64,000 bases of DNA from Bolinopsis microptera (lineage: Eukaryota > Ctenophora > Tentaculata > Lobata > Bolinopsidae), in contig NC_087080.1 in NCBI RefSeq assembly GCF_026151205.1, forward strand, positions 1,125,812-1,189,811, in the 5' to 3' direction. The notes beneath the pieces are model-generated. The model made no database searches. It was not told the DNA's origin and saw only the letters and a program-made list of their open reading frames with translations. Shown piece after piece: positions 40,601 through 52,300 of this stretch; the stretch's first letter is position 1; every line of letters begins with the position of its first letter. Made by a program: the position numbers and the translations under genes.

Positions 40601-41667
40601 AGTTACATGTGTATACCCGTGCTGTAAGTTCGTGACGCCACTTAGCCTCTAACAAAGCTATGATATTTCCACATTTAGAGACCAGGGATAATTTTAGAGG
40701 ACCGAATTAATTAAATAACCACGTACACTTTACTGGGGTATTGTAATAATGTGCCCTGATGAGTCACAGGATCGTACCATTGGTTACTGGAGAGAACCCC
40801 CTCCTTATTGGTGACTGCATTTTAATGAGCTCATTAGGATAATAATTAGGTTTCTGGTCGCAACCGAATGAGATTATGCGTTAGACTTGGGTTTACCAGC
40901 AGAATACTGCTACTATCACACAAGCCGGCAGGTGTGAGTTGAAGCAAAGTAATGTAACGAGTACGTGTACCCCCGCAAAAAGAAAATGTTCGTCAAATTC
41001 CATTGCTGACTACTCAGGAAATGCCTACTCAGACGGCCGAACTCACAGGGGAAATTGATCTCTCTTATAAAACGCTTCTTTTACGCCTTTTTAGAAATAT
41101 CCGTACACTCCTAATATATTTGTTATAATCAATGCTGTCCGGTTACAGTCCGGTTACAGTCCGGTTACAGTCCGGTTACAGTCCGGTTACAGTCCGGTTA
41201 CAGTCCGGTTACAGTCCGGTTACAGTCCGGTTACAGTCCGGTTACAGTCCGGTTACAGTCCGGTTACAGTCCGGTTACAGTCCGGTTACAGTCCGGTTAC
41301 AGTACAGTTCTCCTGCTGGTTCTTCTGTAACTACTATACTTATTGCTAGGTACTTATACCCGCGGTACTGAATGGGCTCTATAATTTGCCGGTAAAAATC
41401 CCCACAATTTCCCCACAATTTGCAGCTAGATTAAGTGCTCCGGCTCCGGCTGTGACGGATGTGACAGTAGTTTTTAGACTGACATTAGATCACACCGAAC
41501 CGGACTCTGCACTGAGCCGGACACTAAGCCGGCTACTAGACAAGTTGCCAAACTATCAACCCTGCCTGCTGCAGCTGAACAATGCCCATTTGTCAATCAA
41601 TACTCCCAACATTGTGTTCCAATCAAATAAGGCTTGCCGCAGACGCCCTTTGACTCTCACTCGTTGA
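34625..41667 (+). CDS. unknown Gln/Asn/Pro-rich protein, about 417 aa, six exons
   Basis: Not recognised. Exons 34625-34690, 35079-35789, 37039-37085, 39423-39483, 39873-39999 and 41426-41667 have GT-AG borders and join in phase to a TGA stop. The start MSNKRSLHMFQQGSPKRRK looks like a basic, nuclear-localisation-like segment. Exon 2 (residues 23-259) is low-complexity and rich in Gln, Asn, Tyr and Pro (NYQQPYQNNNFQ, PQQFPQLSHQQLPQ), like disordered or prion-like regions of RNA-binding proteins. Exon 5 is Lys/Ser/Gly-rich (GDKRKSSGPDSGK). The last exon may be folded (VTVVFRLTLDH, LSRLLDKLPNYQPCLLQL). Exons 3 and 4 are short and less certain. An additional exon near 37.94 kb is possible and would change the phase used in exon 4. 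Confidence 0.6.
37598..37818. repeat. 19-bp minisatellite, about 11 copies, in intron 3
   Basis: Tandem GGCTGCAGGAGGCAGTACT, very homogeneous, ending in an inverted piece (GGCAGTACTGCCTCCTGCAG). The GC-rich unit encodes no plausible product and is open on both strands. Confidence 0.95.
37941..38009 (+). CDS. candidate extra exon of the Q/N-rich gene
   Basis: After an AG at 37939-37940 (GATGTTCAG|TAATTATC) the sequence reads NYQNNGTVGQFLIRRQTILS and SGYRDRYYK, Asn/Gln-rich like exon 2 of the 34625 gene, up to AAG|GTACC. Its start phase matches the end of exon 3. The donor is ambiguous: the adjoining 10-bp array repeats AAG|GTAC about 60 times, so different donors give different phases. Alternatively it is translated from the ATG at 37927. 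Confidence 0.35.
38010..38608. repeat. 10-bp array AGGTACTACA, about 60 copies
   Basis: Nearly perfect decamer array, with ATGTACTACA variants on the left and AGGTACTGCA variants on the right. Because 10 is not a multiple of 3 and the unit lacks stops in any plus frame, all three plus frames stay open (longest 268 codons, RYYKVLQGTT-type peptide). The unit equals the end of the candidate exon plus its donor (TACTACAAG|GTAC). Confidence 0.95.
39190..39432 (+). repeat. 32-bp array of an exon acceptor, about 7 copies
   Basis: The unit reads CCCACTATTTCAG|AGACCC followed by ATCACTACTAATT. In the last copy the same CACTATTTCAG|AGACCCA leads into exon 4 of the Q/N-rich gene (39423). Each unit therefore carries the acceptor and first exonic bases. 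Variants are TTTCAA, TTGCAG and AGGCTC. Confidence 0.9.
40380..41125. other. intron 5 sequence, no gene
   Basis: AT-rich intronic DNA with imperfect ATACTGTATATAATACAT repeats at 40423-40490. Nothing else recognised. Confidence 0.5.
41132..41305. repeat. 11-bp array TCCGGTTACAG, about 15 copies
   Basis: Perfect undecamer repeats in intron 5 of the 34625 gene, about 120 bp before the last exon. They contain GGTTAC. Confidence 0.95.
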
Positions 41668-41769
41668 CATCATCCATTATTCAGGTTGATAGAGGTGTCA
41701 CAGTTGGGAGATTATTACATTATTCAGTATACATCACTTATCATATTCTTGTGTGATAACACAATTGTA

Positions 41770-43300
41770 CTCTTCTAATTGTATGTAGGTTATAATAAGG
41801 GTACAATATGAGGGTCCCAGTGCAGGGTATAAGGGTATAATATGAGGGTCCCAGTGCAGGGTTTAAGGGTACAATATGAGGGTCCCAGTGCAGGGTATAA
41901 GGGTACAATATGAGGGTCCCAGTGCAGGGTTTAAGGGTATAATGTGAGGGTCCCAGTGCAGGGTATAAGGGTACAATATGAGGGTCCCAGTGCAGGGTTT
42001 AAGGGTATAATGTGAGGGTCCCAGTGTAGGGTATAAGGGTACAATATGAGGGTCCCAGTGCAGGGTATAAGGGTACAATATGAGGGTCCCAGTGCAGGGT
42101 ATAAGGGTATAATATGAGGGTCCCAGTGCAGGGTATAAGGGTATAATATGAGGGTCCCAGTGCAGGGTATAAGGGTACAATGTGAGGGTCCCAGTGCGGG
42201 GTATAAGGGTATAATGTGAGGGTCCCAGTGCTGGGTATAAGGGTATAATATGAGGGTCCCAGTGCAGGGTATAAGGGTACAATATGAGGGTCCCAGTGCA
42301 GGGTATAAGGGTATAATGTGAGGGTCCCAGTGCTGGGTATAAGGGTATAATATGAGGGTCCCAGTGCAGGGTATAAGGGTACAATGTGAGGGTCCCAGTG
42401 CAGGGTATAAGGGTACAATGTGAGGGTCCCAGTGCGGGGTTTAAGGGTACAATGTGAGGGTCCCAGTGCTGGGTTTAAGGGTACAATATGAGGGTCCCAG
42501 TGCGGGGTTTAAGGGTACAATGTGAGGGTCCCAGTGCGGGGTTTAAGGGTACAATATGAGGGTCCCAGTGCAGGGTATAAGGGTACAATATGAGGGTCCC
42601 AGTGCAGGGTTTAAGGGTATAATGTGAGGGTCCTAGTGCAGAGTATAAGGGTATAATGTGAGGGTCCCAGTGCAGGGTATAAGGGTATAATGTGAGGGTC
42701 CCAGTGCAGGGTATAAGGGTACAATGTGAGGGTCCCAGTGCGGGGTTTAAGGGTACAATGTGAGGGTCCCAGTGCGGGGTTTAAGGGTATAATGTGAGGG
42801 TCCCAGTGCGGGGTTTAAGGGTACAATGTGAGGGTCCCAGTGCTGGGTATAAGGGTACAATGTGAGGGTCCCAGTGCTGGGTATAAAGGTACAATGTGAG
42901 GGTCCCAGTGCTGGGTATAAGGGTACAATGTGAGGGTCCCAGTGCTGGGTATAAGGGTACAATATGAGGGTCCCAGTGCTGGGTATAAGGGTATAATGTG
43001 AGGGTCCCAGTGCTGGGTATAAGGGTACAATGTGAGGGTCCCAGTGCAGGGTTTAAGGGTTCAATATGAGGGTCCCAGTGCAGGGTATAAGGGTACAATG
43101 TGAGGGTCCCAGTGCAGGGTTTAAGGGTTCAATATGAGGGTCCCAGTGCAGGGTTTAAGGGTTCAATATGAGGGTCCCAGTGCAGGGTTTAAGGGTTCAA
43201 TATGAGGGTCCCAGTGCAGGGTTTAAGGGTTCAATATGAGGGTCCCAGTGCAGGGTATAAAGGTATAAGGACCGTATAATATGAGGGTCCCAGTGCTGGG
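41770..43300. repeat. 34-bp minisatellite, about 44 copies
   Basis: The unit is AATATGAGGGTCCCAGTGCA plus GGGTATAAGGGTAC. Variable positions (ATAT/ATGT, GCAGGG/GCGGGG/GCTGGG, TATAAGG/TTTAAGG) cluster in blocks, showing local amplification. Three units make 102 bp, so minus-strand frames of over 150 codons exist (YPYTLHWDPHI type). They are artefacts. It starts about 100 bp beyond the stop codon at 41667. Confidence 0.95.
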
Positions 43301-43402
43301 TCCAGTATAACGACCATGATAATAACAGACTGAGTGACGTTGCGGGAAGACAATTTGATTTTCATTCAAAGGGTTGTTAGCTCGGGGAATGAGATCATGC
43401 AG

Positions 43403-43506
43403 AGGGAATAGTGCGACAAAACGTGGAGCAGCTTGACAAACGGGCCAGGGCCTGCCACAACTTCAGAATGTTCAGGTTCAATATTACCGCCCTCTGCAGC
43501 TCTTAG
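43403..43506 (+). CDS. candidate terminal exon, gene unknown
   Basis: After ATCATGCAG the frame GIVRQNVEQLDKRARACHNF to ITALCSS is open to TAG, and the stretch is GC-richer than its flanks. Its start phase would fit exon 5 of the Q/N-rich gene (alternative 3' end). The opposite strand is also open here, so this is only a candidate. A second stretch after TTTGTAG at 43731-43822 (GYVRLLREETTLPSTC to a TGA) has the same character. Confidence 0.28.
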
Positions 43507-43932
43507 TGCTACTACTACTTATCTAACTTAGTACCCTATTTGGGGATCTGCATTCTAAATCTGTGGAATTTAAAGAGTTATTAGACGGCTAAACAATCCA
43601 ATAATACTACTAATATTAAATATACTTTTACGTTCAGTGTTCCCTCACTCTTCATACTAATGATAACTTTTCTTAGTGTCAAGTAAATTGTTTTCAAATA
43701 GATTTACAGATATGTAATTGTTATTTGTAGTGGGGTATGTCAGACTGCTGAGAGAAGAGACCACCTTGCCTAGTACTTGTCTAGTCCAGATGTCGTCTCT
43801 GTCTTGCGGTCCATCTATTTGACGGATTCTCAGAATATTAATTATCAGACAAGCTTTAGTAGCGATTACACTGATTGCAGGATCAGAAGTGATGGTATTT
43901 ATATTGACTGTTAATCATCGGAGTTACAGTCC

Positions 43933-44222
43933 TAGAATAGGGGGTCCGAAATAGGGGGTCCGAAATAGGGGGTCCGAAATAGGGGGTCCGAAATAGGGGA
44001 TCCAAAACAGGGGGTCCGAAATAGGGGGTCCGAAATAGGGCGTCCGAAATAGGGGGTCCGAAATAGGGGGTCCGAAATAGGGGATCCAAAACAGGGGGTC
44101 CGAAATAGGGGGTCCGAAATAGGGGGTCCGAAATAGGGCGTCCGTAATAGGGGGTCCGAAATAGGGGATCCGAAATAGGGCGTCCGGAATAGGGGGTCCG
44201 AAATAGGGTGTCCGAAATCTGA
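43933..44222. repeat. 14-bp array AGGGGGTCCGAAAT, about 20 copies
   Basis: Regular tandem repeat with AGGGGATCCAAAAC and AGGGCGTCCGAAAT variants. Minus-strand frame of about 117 codons (FRTPYFGPP type) is an artefact. Confidence 0.95.
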
Positions 44223-44261
44223 CCGAGCTTACACATGGTAAGGGTCTGAGATGAGAGTTAT

Positions 44262-44415
44262 ATCTTTATATTTGGGCTAGAGTAAGGGGTGTGATTTGAG
44301 AGTCATATTTGGGCTAGAGTAAGGGGTGTGATTTGTGAGTTATATTTGGGCTAGAGTAAGGGGTGTGATTTGTGAGTTATATTTGGGCTAGAGTAAGGGG
44401 TGTGATTTGAGAGGC
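44262..44415. repeat. 37-bp repeat, four copies
   Basis: The unit contains TTTGGGCTAGAGTAAGGGGT and GTGATTTGTGAGTTATA, with the first copy slightly diverged. It lies just right of the 14-bp array. Confidence 0.85.
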
Positions 44416-45564
44416 TAAAATCAGGGGTTAGAGTTTGGGAGACATTTCTTTAAGAGACAGTGCAGAGTCTTGGTGCGGCTTTACAATTATTATCATAAAG
44501 AGTTTTCTAAACTTATTTATATTATACATACTATATATTGGTGGAGCTGTATTAGAGTCAATACATCATTGTACATGTTTACACGACAACTAAACATTGT
44601 TGAAGCCATATTTTTGAGAATCGTTACATTTTGCTGCTGGCACTCTCCAAAGCTTCAAGCTCAATCCGACAACTAACAGTACAGATGTAATGCCCTCAGA
44701 GTTACGTGTAATACAGTATTGAAATGTTGTTATATTTAATGTTAACGTTGTCTGTGCGAGCTCTAGCTAGACTTTCTAAGGTGTCAGTTAATTGCAACTA
44801 GTTTAATACTAATATAACTTATTATATAATATAACTTATTGTACATATAATATTATATATAAATATGTTATATATATTACATATTCTTTGAGCCGTACGA
44901 TACACCTTGTTTCCAGTAACCGACAGCTGTTAGATCATAGACGTAGAGGATTATAAAACACCTAAATAAAGAGTCCTTTTTACTCCTAACGCTAACTGCA
45001 TTAAAACTTACTGTTACGTCATTATTACGTCATTACTGTTACGTCATTATTACGTCATTACTGTTTAGTCACACGGTACATTACGTTACTAACCATTTCA
45101 TCTCACAGTATTACTTAGAGCCGGTAGGTCCACCATTGATACTAAATTTTACAGCAATATTTATGGAATTTTAGCACAATGATTAATTTGCGCAAAATTT
45201 GCGCGACTCTCACAAAAGATTAAACCGTTTGGTAAGAGATCATCTACAATCGGTTTTCCCTTCACAAATCACAAATTCCGTTCGCTTCATTTTCGCGCTC
45301 GAAAAAATCGCTGTTACCACCTTTATAAATATTTAAGTCATCCTTCCCGCCATCAAGATGGATGGTTTTAAAAGTAAAAGACGAAACTTTCGAAAAATTC
45401 TCACGCCATTTTTATCACATATCTGAAGAATTACAAAAAGTCCATGAACCCCTAATAAATTATAATATATTATAATACCCCCTAATATTCGAGTACCTAC
45501 TCGCAGTAAAATTAGCGACAAACTTGGTGAATGTAAACATATGTGTTAAAACAAACCCTGACAG

Positions 45565-45792
45565 GATGACCTCAGTAACAATAGAGGTAATTTTAACTCC
45601 TCCTTTAAAGGACCTTGTTATTTTAACACCGTAGGTTATGTAAAGTCGCTATTTTGGTTCTCGTATAACCTGAAACTTAGTTCCCTTCTCTCTGTTCTGG
45701 AGCTGTTTAGGGATCCTACTGACTTGCGTTTTACCCTAGAAACTGCTGAGAATGCTGAGAATGAGACATCAAAGGCCCGCAAGTCCGGATAA
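45565..45792 (+). CDS. candidate exon, 75 codons, gene unknown
   Basis: After an AG (CCTGACAG|GATGAC) an open frame runs to TAA with protein-like composition (SLFWFSYNLKLSSLLSVLEL, LRFTLETAENAENETS) and GC content above the flanks. There is no start codon and no good donor before the stop, so if real it is a terminal exon or part of an unrecovered gene. Frames of this length occur by chance in 64 kb. Confidence 0.3.
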   Translation, partial: DDLSNNRGNFNSSFKGPCYFNTVGYVKSLFWFSYNLKLSSLLSVLELFRDPTDLRFTLETAENAENETSKARKSG

Positions 45793-46611
45793 GGGCTTCT
45801 GTTTACTTTCTAAAATTTTAGATCGTAGTAATTCAGGTAGTTTGTTAGAAATAACTACTATTTTAAAATATAAAAAATGTTAATAAACATATTAGTATAT
45901 TATGAATAGAAAATCTAAATAAATAAACAAATTTCATTGAGCAACCAAACTCAGTATGAAAGCCTTCCCGAATTGTATAACACCGCCGAGGTAGCAAATG
46001 GTATTAATGACAATTGTAATTGCTGGTTTATATGTTACGTTGGCAATTGTAATTGTAATTATGATATTAATTGCTGCCTTACATGTATATAATAGTAAAA
46101 CTATAATGATATACGCTCTACCAATATTTTCATATGTGCATGTGCTGCACATCTATCATCTTCCAACGTGGCGAGCAATAAAAGCTAGAGTTGACATGTG
46201 TATTGTGTAGGTGTGCTGCAGTTATCATGCGGCTTACACTCCTTTGTGTCTGTAGAAATGAATTTACAAGGGGCTACGGTGACACCTTATAATTCTCTAA
46301 TTTAAAAGTTAAACCTTTTCACCGGAAAACTCTTTTAAAATTAAACGTGAGAGAGAGAGAGAAGCCACCGAAGAACAATTGTTTGACAAAACATATTCGC
46401 ATTTTGTAAGCCAATTGACTTCAGAATATTCAAAAATATTTAACATATATTGTCGCTCTGCCGAGACGCCCTACAACTGTTTTCAGAAGAGTTATTTGTC
46501 AGAAAAAATAAATCACAGCCAGTTCACACGCGGGCGATGATAAGCGGGTAGAAAAGAGTATTCACACCAGGACAGAGGAAATTACAAAGGTTATAAAAGG
46601 AGCGTGACTAA

Positions 46612-47708
46612 CTGTCTTGTAACCATGACTACTGTAACCATGACTACTGTAACCATGACTACTGTAACCATGACTACTGTAACCATGACTACTGTAACCA
46701 TGACCACTGTAACCATGACCACTGTAACCATGACTACTGAACCATGACTACTGAACCATGACTACTGTAACCATGACTACTGTAACCATGACCACTGTAA
46801 CCATGACCACTGTAACCATGACCACTGTAACCATGACTACTGAACCATGACTACTGTAACCATGACTACTGTAACCATGACTACTGTAACCATGACTACT
46901 GTAACCATGACTACTGTAACCATGACTACTGTAACCATGACTACTGTAACCATGACCACTGTAACCATGACCACTGTAACCATGACCACTGTAACCATGA
47001 CCACTGTAACCATGACCACTGTAACCATGACTACTGGAATCATGACTACTGTAACCAAGACTACTGTAACCATGACTACTGTAACCATGACCACTGTAAC
47101 CATGACCACTGTAACCATGACTACTGAACAATGACTACTGTAACCATGACTACTGTAACCATGACTACTGTAACCATGACTACTGTAACCATGACTACTG
47201 TAACCATGACTACTGTAACCATGACTACTGTAACCATGACCACTGTAACCATGACCACTGTAACCATGACCACTGTAACCATGACCACTGGAACCATGAC
47301 TACTGTAACCATGACTACTGGAATCATGACTACTGTAACCATGACTACTGTAAGCATGACTACTGTAACCATGACCACTGTAACCATGACCACTGTATTC
47401 TGTAACCATGACCACTGTAACCATGACCACTGTAACCATGACCACTGTAACCATGACTACTGTAATCATGACTACTGTAACCATGACTACTGTCACCATG
47501 ACTACTGTAACCATGACTACTGTAACCATGACTACTGTAACCATGACTACTGTAACCATGACTACTGTAACCATGACTACTGTAACCATGACTACTGTAA
47601 CCATGACTACTGTAACCATGACCACTGTAACCATGACCACTGTAACCATGACTACTGTAACCATGACGACTGTAACCATGACTACTGTAACCATGACCAC
47701 TGTCTCTA
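46612..47708. repeat. 15-bp array GTAACCATGACTACT, about 73 copies
   Basis: A homogeneous 15-bp unit with ACTACT/ACCACT variants in alternating runs, and occasional shortened units (ACTGAACCATG) that shift phase. The multiple-of-three period leaves long frames on both strands (up to 291 codons, VVMVTV and TMTTVT peptides), which are artefacts. Confidence 0.96.
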
Positions 47709-47764
47709 CCACACGTACCAGCCTTAAAAACTCATAATTCTGAGTGTTACTTTCCTTTTATCAG

Positions 47765-47922
47765 AACTCTGGTTTTCTACCGGCAGGCTACCGGCTTTAT
47801 ACCGGCTTTATACCGGCTTTATACCGGCAGGCTGCCGGTCATCTACCCACGTGTCTCATTGTTAGGAAATACACAGGGTTTCCCCGGGGTCACGTTTACC
47901 ATGCTCAACTTCCAATGAAATG
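47765..47922 (+). CDS. candidate exon with internal repeat, gene unknown
   Basis: A strong pyrimidine tract and TTTTATCAG precede a GC-rich stretch ending AAATG|GTAATTTC. Two frames are open for most of it (NSGFLPAGYRLYTGF or TLVFYRQATGFIPAL), partly because of a repeated ACCGGCTTTAT. Neither frame links in phase to the exon at 50993, so it may be unrelated. Confidence 0.25.
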
Positions 47923-48237
47923 GTAATTTCTTCAGAACGTGTTTAACCACAGTCTTTGCAGTATTTTATTTTACCGAGCAACAGTTTCGTCAGACTCGAC
48001 AAGTACGATTTGAAGTGTTAGCCCTGAAATTAGAAAATGAGAAGTGAGATGGTTGTAGCTTTGTGAGATTGGTCCAGTCAGATAAGGACTTAAAGTAATG
48101 TAACTTATCTAGTTCATCCTTGATTTTTATGTGCGCGACATGGGTGCCAACATTCTTTAGCAAAAATGTTTTAAAATAACGTGAGCAAATATTTTCTTAA
48201 ATATACTTTTCAATACCTTAAGCTTAGTTAAGCTATT

Positions 48238-48292
48238 TTGGCTATGTAATGCTATGTTATGCTATGTAATGCTATGTAAGGCTATTTAAGTT
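48238..48292. repeat. 10- to 11-bp repeat GCTATGTAAT, five copies
   Basis: Short AT-rich tandem repeat with GCTATGTTAT and GCTATGTAAG variants. Confidence 0.8.
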
Positions 48293-48942
48293 GTCTATTT
48301 CCCGAAGTTTCGTTAAGCACTGTCAGACTATAATACATGTTACTTACGGAGGTAATACTTGTAAGGCATATCACCGCTGTAAGGCCTCCTGTAAGACACA
48401 GCTATGTTTTCAGTCGACCAAAATGTCAAACAGAATTAAAATGATTGAGCACGTATAAGAGTACAGCCTGTATTTACAGTGTAGTGTACAAGTGTACTTA
48501 CTGTTCCAAGTAGTAGCTACTTTTCAATCTATCATCGATATTCCTAATTATATATTATAACATTATAGCAGCATTTCATCTCACAGCACTACACGCCTCA
48601 CTTTAAGAGTCTGTGTTTCTTCAAATTTTCAGCGGCATATATAATTTCTCTGTCGTCTTATTAATGGGTTTAACCAAATTGTGAATCCTTAGAAACGTTA
48701 TATAATATTACCGTGACGTGCACCAGTGCATAAACACATGATAAAATTAGAGGTTAACGCATGCTGGTGTGGCAAGCTCTCTGCGAATGAAGGCTCGAAG
48801 CCGTTCAAGCAGACTGCAATGTGACCTAGAATTATCAGAACTGTTCCCAATCCTGCTCTTTTTCTTTAGCGAGAAGTAAAGGCGGTCACTTCTGAGTTCG
48901 AAATGTTCTGGAATACTATTATATAGATAATTCTCACAGTGT

Positions 48943-49136
48943 ATACACTAACTATACACTCACTAGATACACTAACTATACACTAACTATACACTAGTTA
49001 CTATACACTAGTTACTATACACTAACTATACACTAACTATACACTAACTATACACTAGTTACTATACACTAACTATACACTAACTATACACTAACTATAC
49101 ACTAACTATACACTAACTATACAGTGTATAGTTAGC
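48943..49136. repeat. 11-bp array ACTAACTATAC with palindromic end
   Basis: About 15 units of CACTAACTATA with interspersed CACTAGTTACTATA. The right end, CTAACTATACAGTGTATAGTTAG, is an inverted copy, so the array terminates in a hairpin. Confidence 0.85.
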
Positions 49137-49300
49137 CCGGCAATACGTCTTTCTCTCGCCACTAGTGTAAAACACTTAGATTAATGTGCAGTGAGAAGCA
49201 GAGGTTTTAATTAATCCTACCATTTTCAATACTTGGTTTGATTCCCTTGACAGTTGGTAGGATAACCTGGAGATCACATATTTTATCGATCTGTTTTCAG

Positions 49301-52300
49301 AAAGGACTGTGAGCCACATGAAACCTATTAGCAGGTTAAATGGTGCTGCATTCCATTAAATATATTTATTTTGATGTTCCATAATCAATTGGAGCAGGAT
49401 TTAGGCCCTGCTTAGGTCGCGGTATGACATGTAGAAACTAGAAAGTTGCAACAGTCGGTGCGATTGGAATGTAGGTGCACCTTGCAATTAAATTTCGATA
49501 CATAATTTGATGAAAATTATTCATCCATCGCAGTAAAGTGAGACAATGTTTCATGACCGACTGTATTCTGGACTGTGCTGAATCACACCTTCCTTTTGAC
49601 CTGGTAACTTGGTAATATTTTACCTTTAAACCTGGTAACATAGTGGCCTGTTAAACTAGTGACCTGGTAACCTAGTGACCTGGTAACCTAGTGACCTGGT
49701 AACCTAGTGACCTGGTAACCTAGTGGCCTGTTAACCTAGTGACCTGGTCACCTAGTGACCTGGTAACCTAGTGACTTGGTAACCTAGTGACCGGGTAACC
49801 TAGTGACCTGGTCACCTAGTGACCTGGTAACCTAGTGACCTGGTAACCTAGTGACTTGGTAACCTAGTGACCTGGTAACCTAGTGACCTGGTAACCTAGT
49901 GACCTGGTAACCTTAATATTATGTTCTCTTATAACCAGAATCTAGGATGACGAGGAGTGATTTCCAGTGACATGTAATTCTGTGCGCTATAATAAAGGGT
50001 TGGACCGACCGTGAGAAGTTTGGTGATATTCATTTTGAAAGTTTACAACACGTCGTGTATAATGTATATATAATGTATATAATATATAGTATAGGCGTAA
50101 TAATATTAATATATGGGAATTATCGTTGAATGGCAAATTAAAATGGATTGCGTAACTCCATCCAATTTTACTCAATTATTAACAAATAAAAGATAAGAAC
50201 CCAGTAAATACACCATCCCCATGATGTAACATATGAAATGTAATTATGAAATGTAATTTAGAAATATGATAAATGAGGGCAGAAGTACGGTACAGTAAGT
50301 ACCGTACTACTGCCCTACTACAGTATAACAGTACCGTTATAGGGATCAGTGAAACTTCACACTTTGTCTCTAATTTATTCCGACGTCTAAAATACGGGAA
50401 GATTTTCCGTCACTACTCTTTAGTCAGTAGATAATACATCTCCTGTGGTCAACAGGTTACAGCATCGTAGTTAGTTCCGGAGATCAATGTCTTAAAATAG
50501 AGCGGCGTGTAGTTTATTTAAAGATTTTATTTAAAGAATCATGGATATGATATCGTGTTGATGTTGACATGAGGGAAGCCTAGATGAGGGAAGATGACAA
50601 CAAAACCTTGCAACTTATCCGAGTTAAAAATAAAGAGACAGCTAGCAGGCATTACCGCAGTACCGCACCCATAACCTTATTAACCATTAACCACCCTGAA
50701 ATCTACTGTAATCATGTGCAACTAATTAATGAATTTGACCGACTGAAAACTACGTCGTTTAGCTATACTAAAGGATCAGGTATAATATTATACATAATAA
50801 TAAACATAAACACGGGTTGCAATCCCGGCTATTCTGACTCACCAACTAATCTATTTATAGATTATAAACCACCTCTCTCACCAGTAATTATTAATTATTA
50901 CTCACCAGTAATTATTAATTATTACTCACCAGTAATTACTGATTATTACTCACCAGTAATTATTAATTATTACTCACCAGTAATTATTACAGGGAAGAAG
51001 AGGATAGTGACCTGCAATATCTCCGCCCTACTGCACTGGAGTAAACTAAAGTACAGTACTCAGTTCATGTTCGAGCTCTTCGTCTCTCTCAGCTCTGTGG
51101 TACGTGTGTTTGTATGTTTGTTTGTGTGTCTCTACTCTGTGGTACGTGTGTTTGTATGTCTGTTTGTGTGTCTCTACTCTGTGGTACGTGTGTTCGTATG
51201 TCTGTTTGTTTGTCTCAACTCCACACTCCACAGCACAGTACGCGCGGCTGTAAGTGTCTGTTTGTGCACATTTAGAGCCATTATAATTGCTACCACATTA
51301 TAATTGCTACTACATTATAATTGCTACCACAATTACTCAGCATTGAAACTATAACTCGTCACAAGGATGATCAGTGGATTATCACAGTTTAAATACCCAT
51401 TGTCTTCTTAAACTTTTTCCTCCAATCTAATTGATTATTAGATTTTTTTTCTTGAATATCTCACATATTTAATCCTACATTTTATGCCCCTCAATTACTC
51501 CCAGACTTAACATACCATTGTTCTGCGCTAGTTCATCTGTCTGTCAAACTCTTGTAAATTTGTCAGTACTCAAGTACTGTACTGTAGGTTACCTAGTAAC
51601 CTGACAAGTAACCTGGTAACCTTGTAACCTAGCAACCAGATAAATTAATTTGTCAAACTATTTTCCTGTAAATTTGTCACTACTCAGTAGTACTGTAGAA
51701 AGGTAGGTCTGTAAAACTGAACTCGTAACTCAATCAGGTGCCCTGGTAAACAACATAATATATTATAAATAAATACTTACAAGTAATGAACTTTACATTA
51801 CGGACTAATACACATATTAATTTAGTTTCATTAATATTAAATGTTGTAAAGTTAAGAGTGTTACAGCCCCGTCTCCAGGAACGTCTGGGTTTATTATTCC
51901 GGGACTTGTAAATAAGAGCATTCAGTGCTGCTGTCTATATCACAGCATAATACCGGGGGATTAAATTGTCCGCTAGAATAAGGGTCACGTTATTATGCAC
52001 ACAGTATGGGGAGTAAAATGGTAGCCCAACACCCTTGGTATAAATATGCGCATATTTTACATTCTAATTAGTGTTTTATGTACGTTCTAAGTCTGTCTGT
52101 ACCGTGTAAATTTCACTATATAATAATAATAAATTTGCAGATCTAATGTATTTAGTGTGTATTTCCAGCTAAACCTAACACCTTACTTAGGAGTGCTCTT
52201 TATTCGAAGCTAAGCAACCGGTGACCTGGTTGCTTAGTAACGTAGTAACGTAGTAACCTGGTAACCTGGTATTTAGTAACGTAGTAACCTGGTAACCTGG

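Noticed and set aside
41863..43098. Minus frames with PYTLHWDPHI repeats
   Set aside because: 34-bp satellite; three units are 102 bp, so frames persist by arithmetic.
46748..47737. Long VVMVTV / TMTTVT / SGHGYS frames
   Set aside because: A 15-bp repeat keeps several frames open on both strands. Simple satellite.
43403..51099. Integrin alpha gene, suggested by segments such as SYNLKLSSLL and RIVTCNISALLHW
   Set aside because: Order of the segments and the downstream exons do not match the family, and there is no transmembrane helix or GFFKR motif.
52169..52220. Possible exon after TATTTCCAG (AKPNTLLRSALYSKLSNR), donor CCG|GTGACC
   Set aside because: Good-looking borders, but the phases do not join to the 50993 and 52984 exons, which join each other directly.
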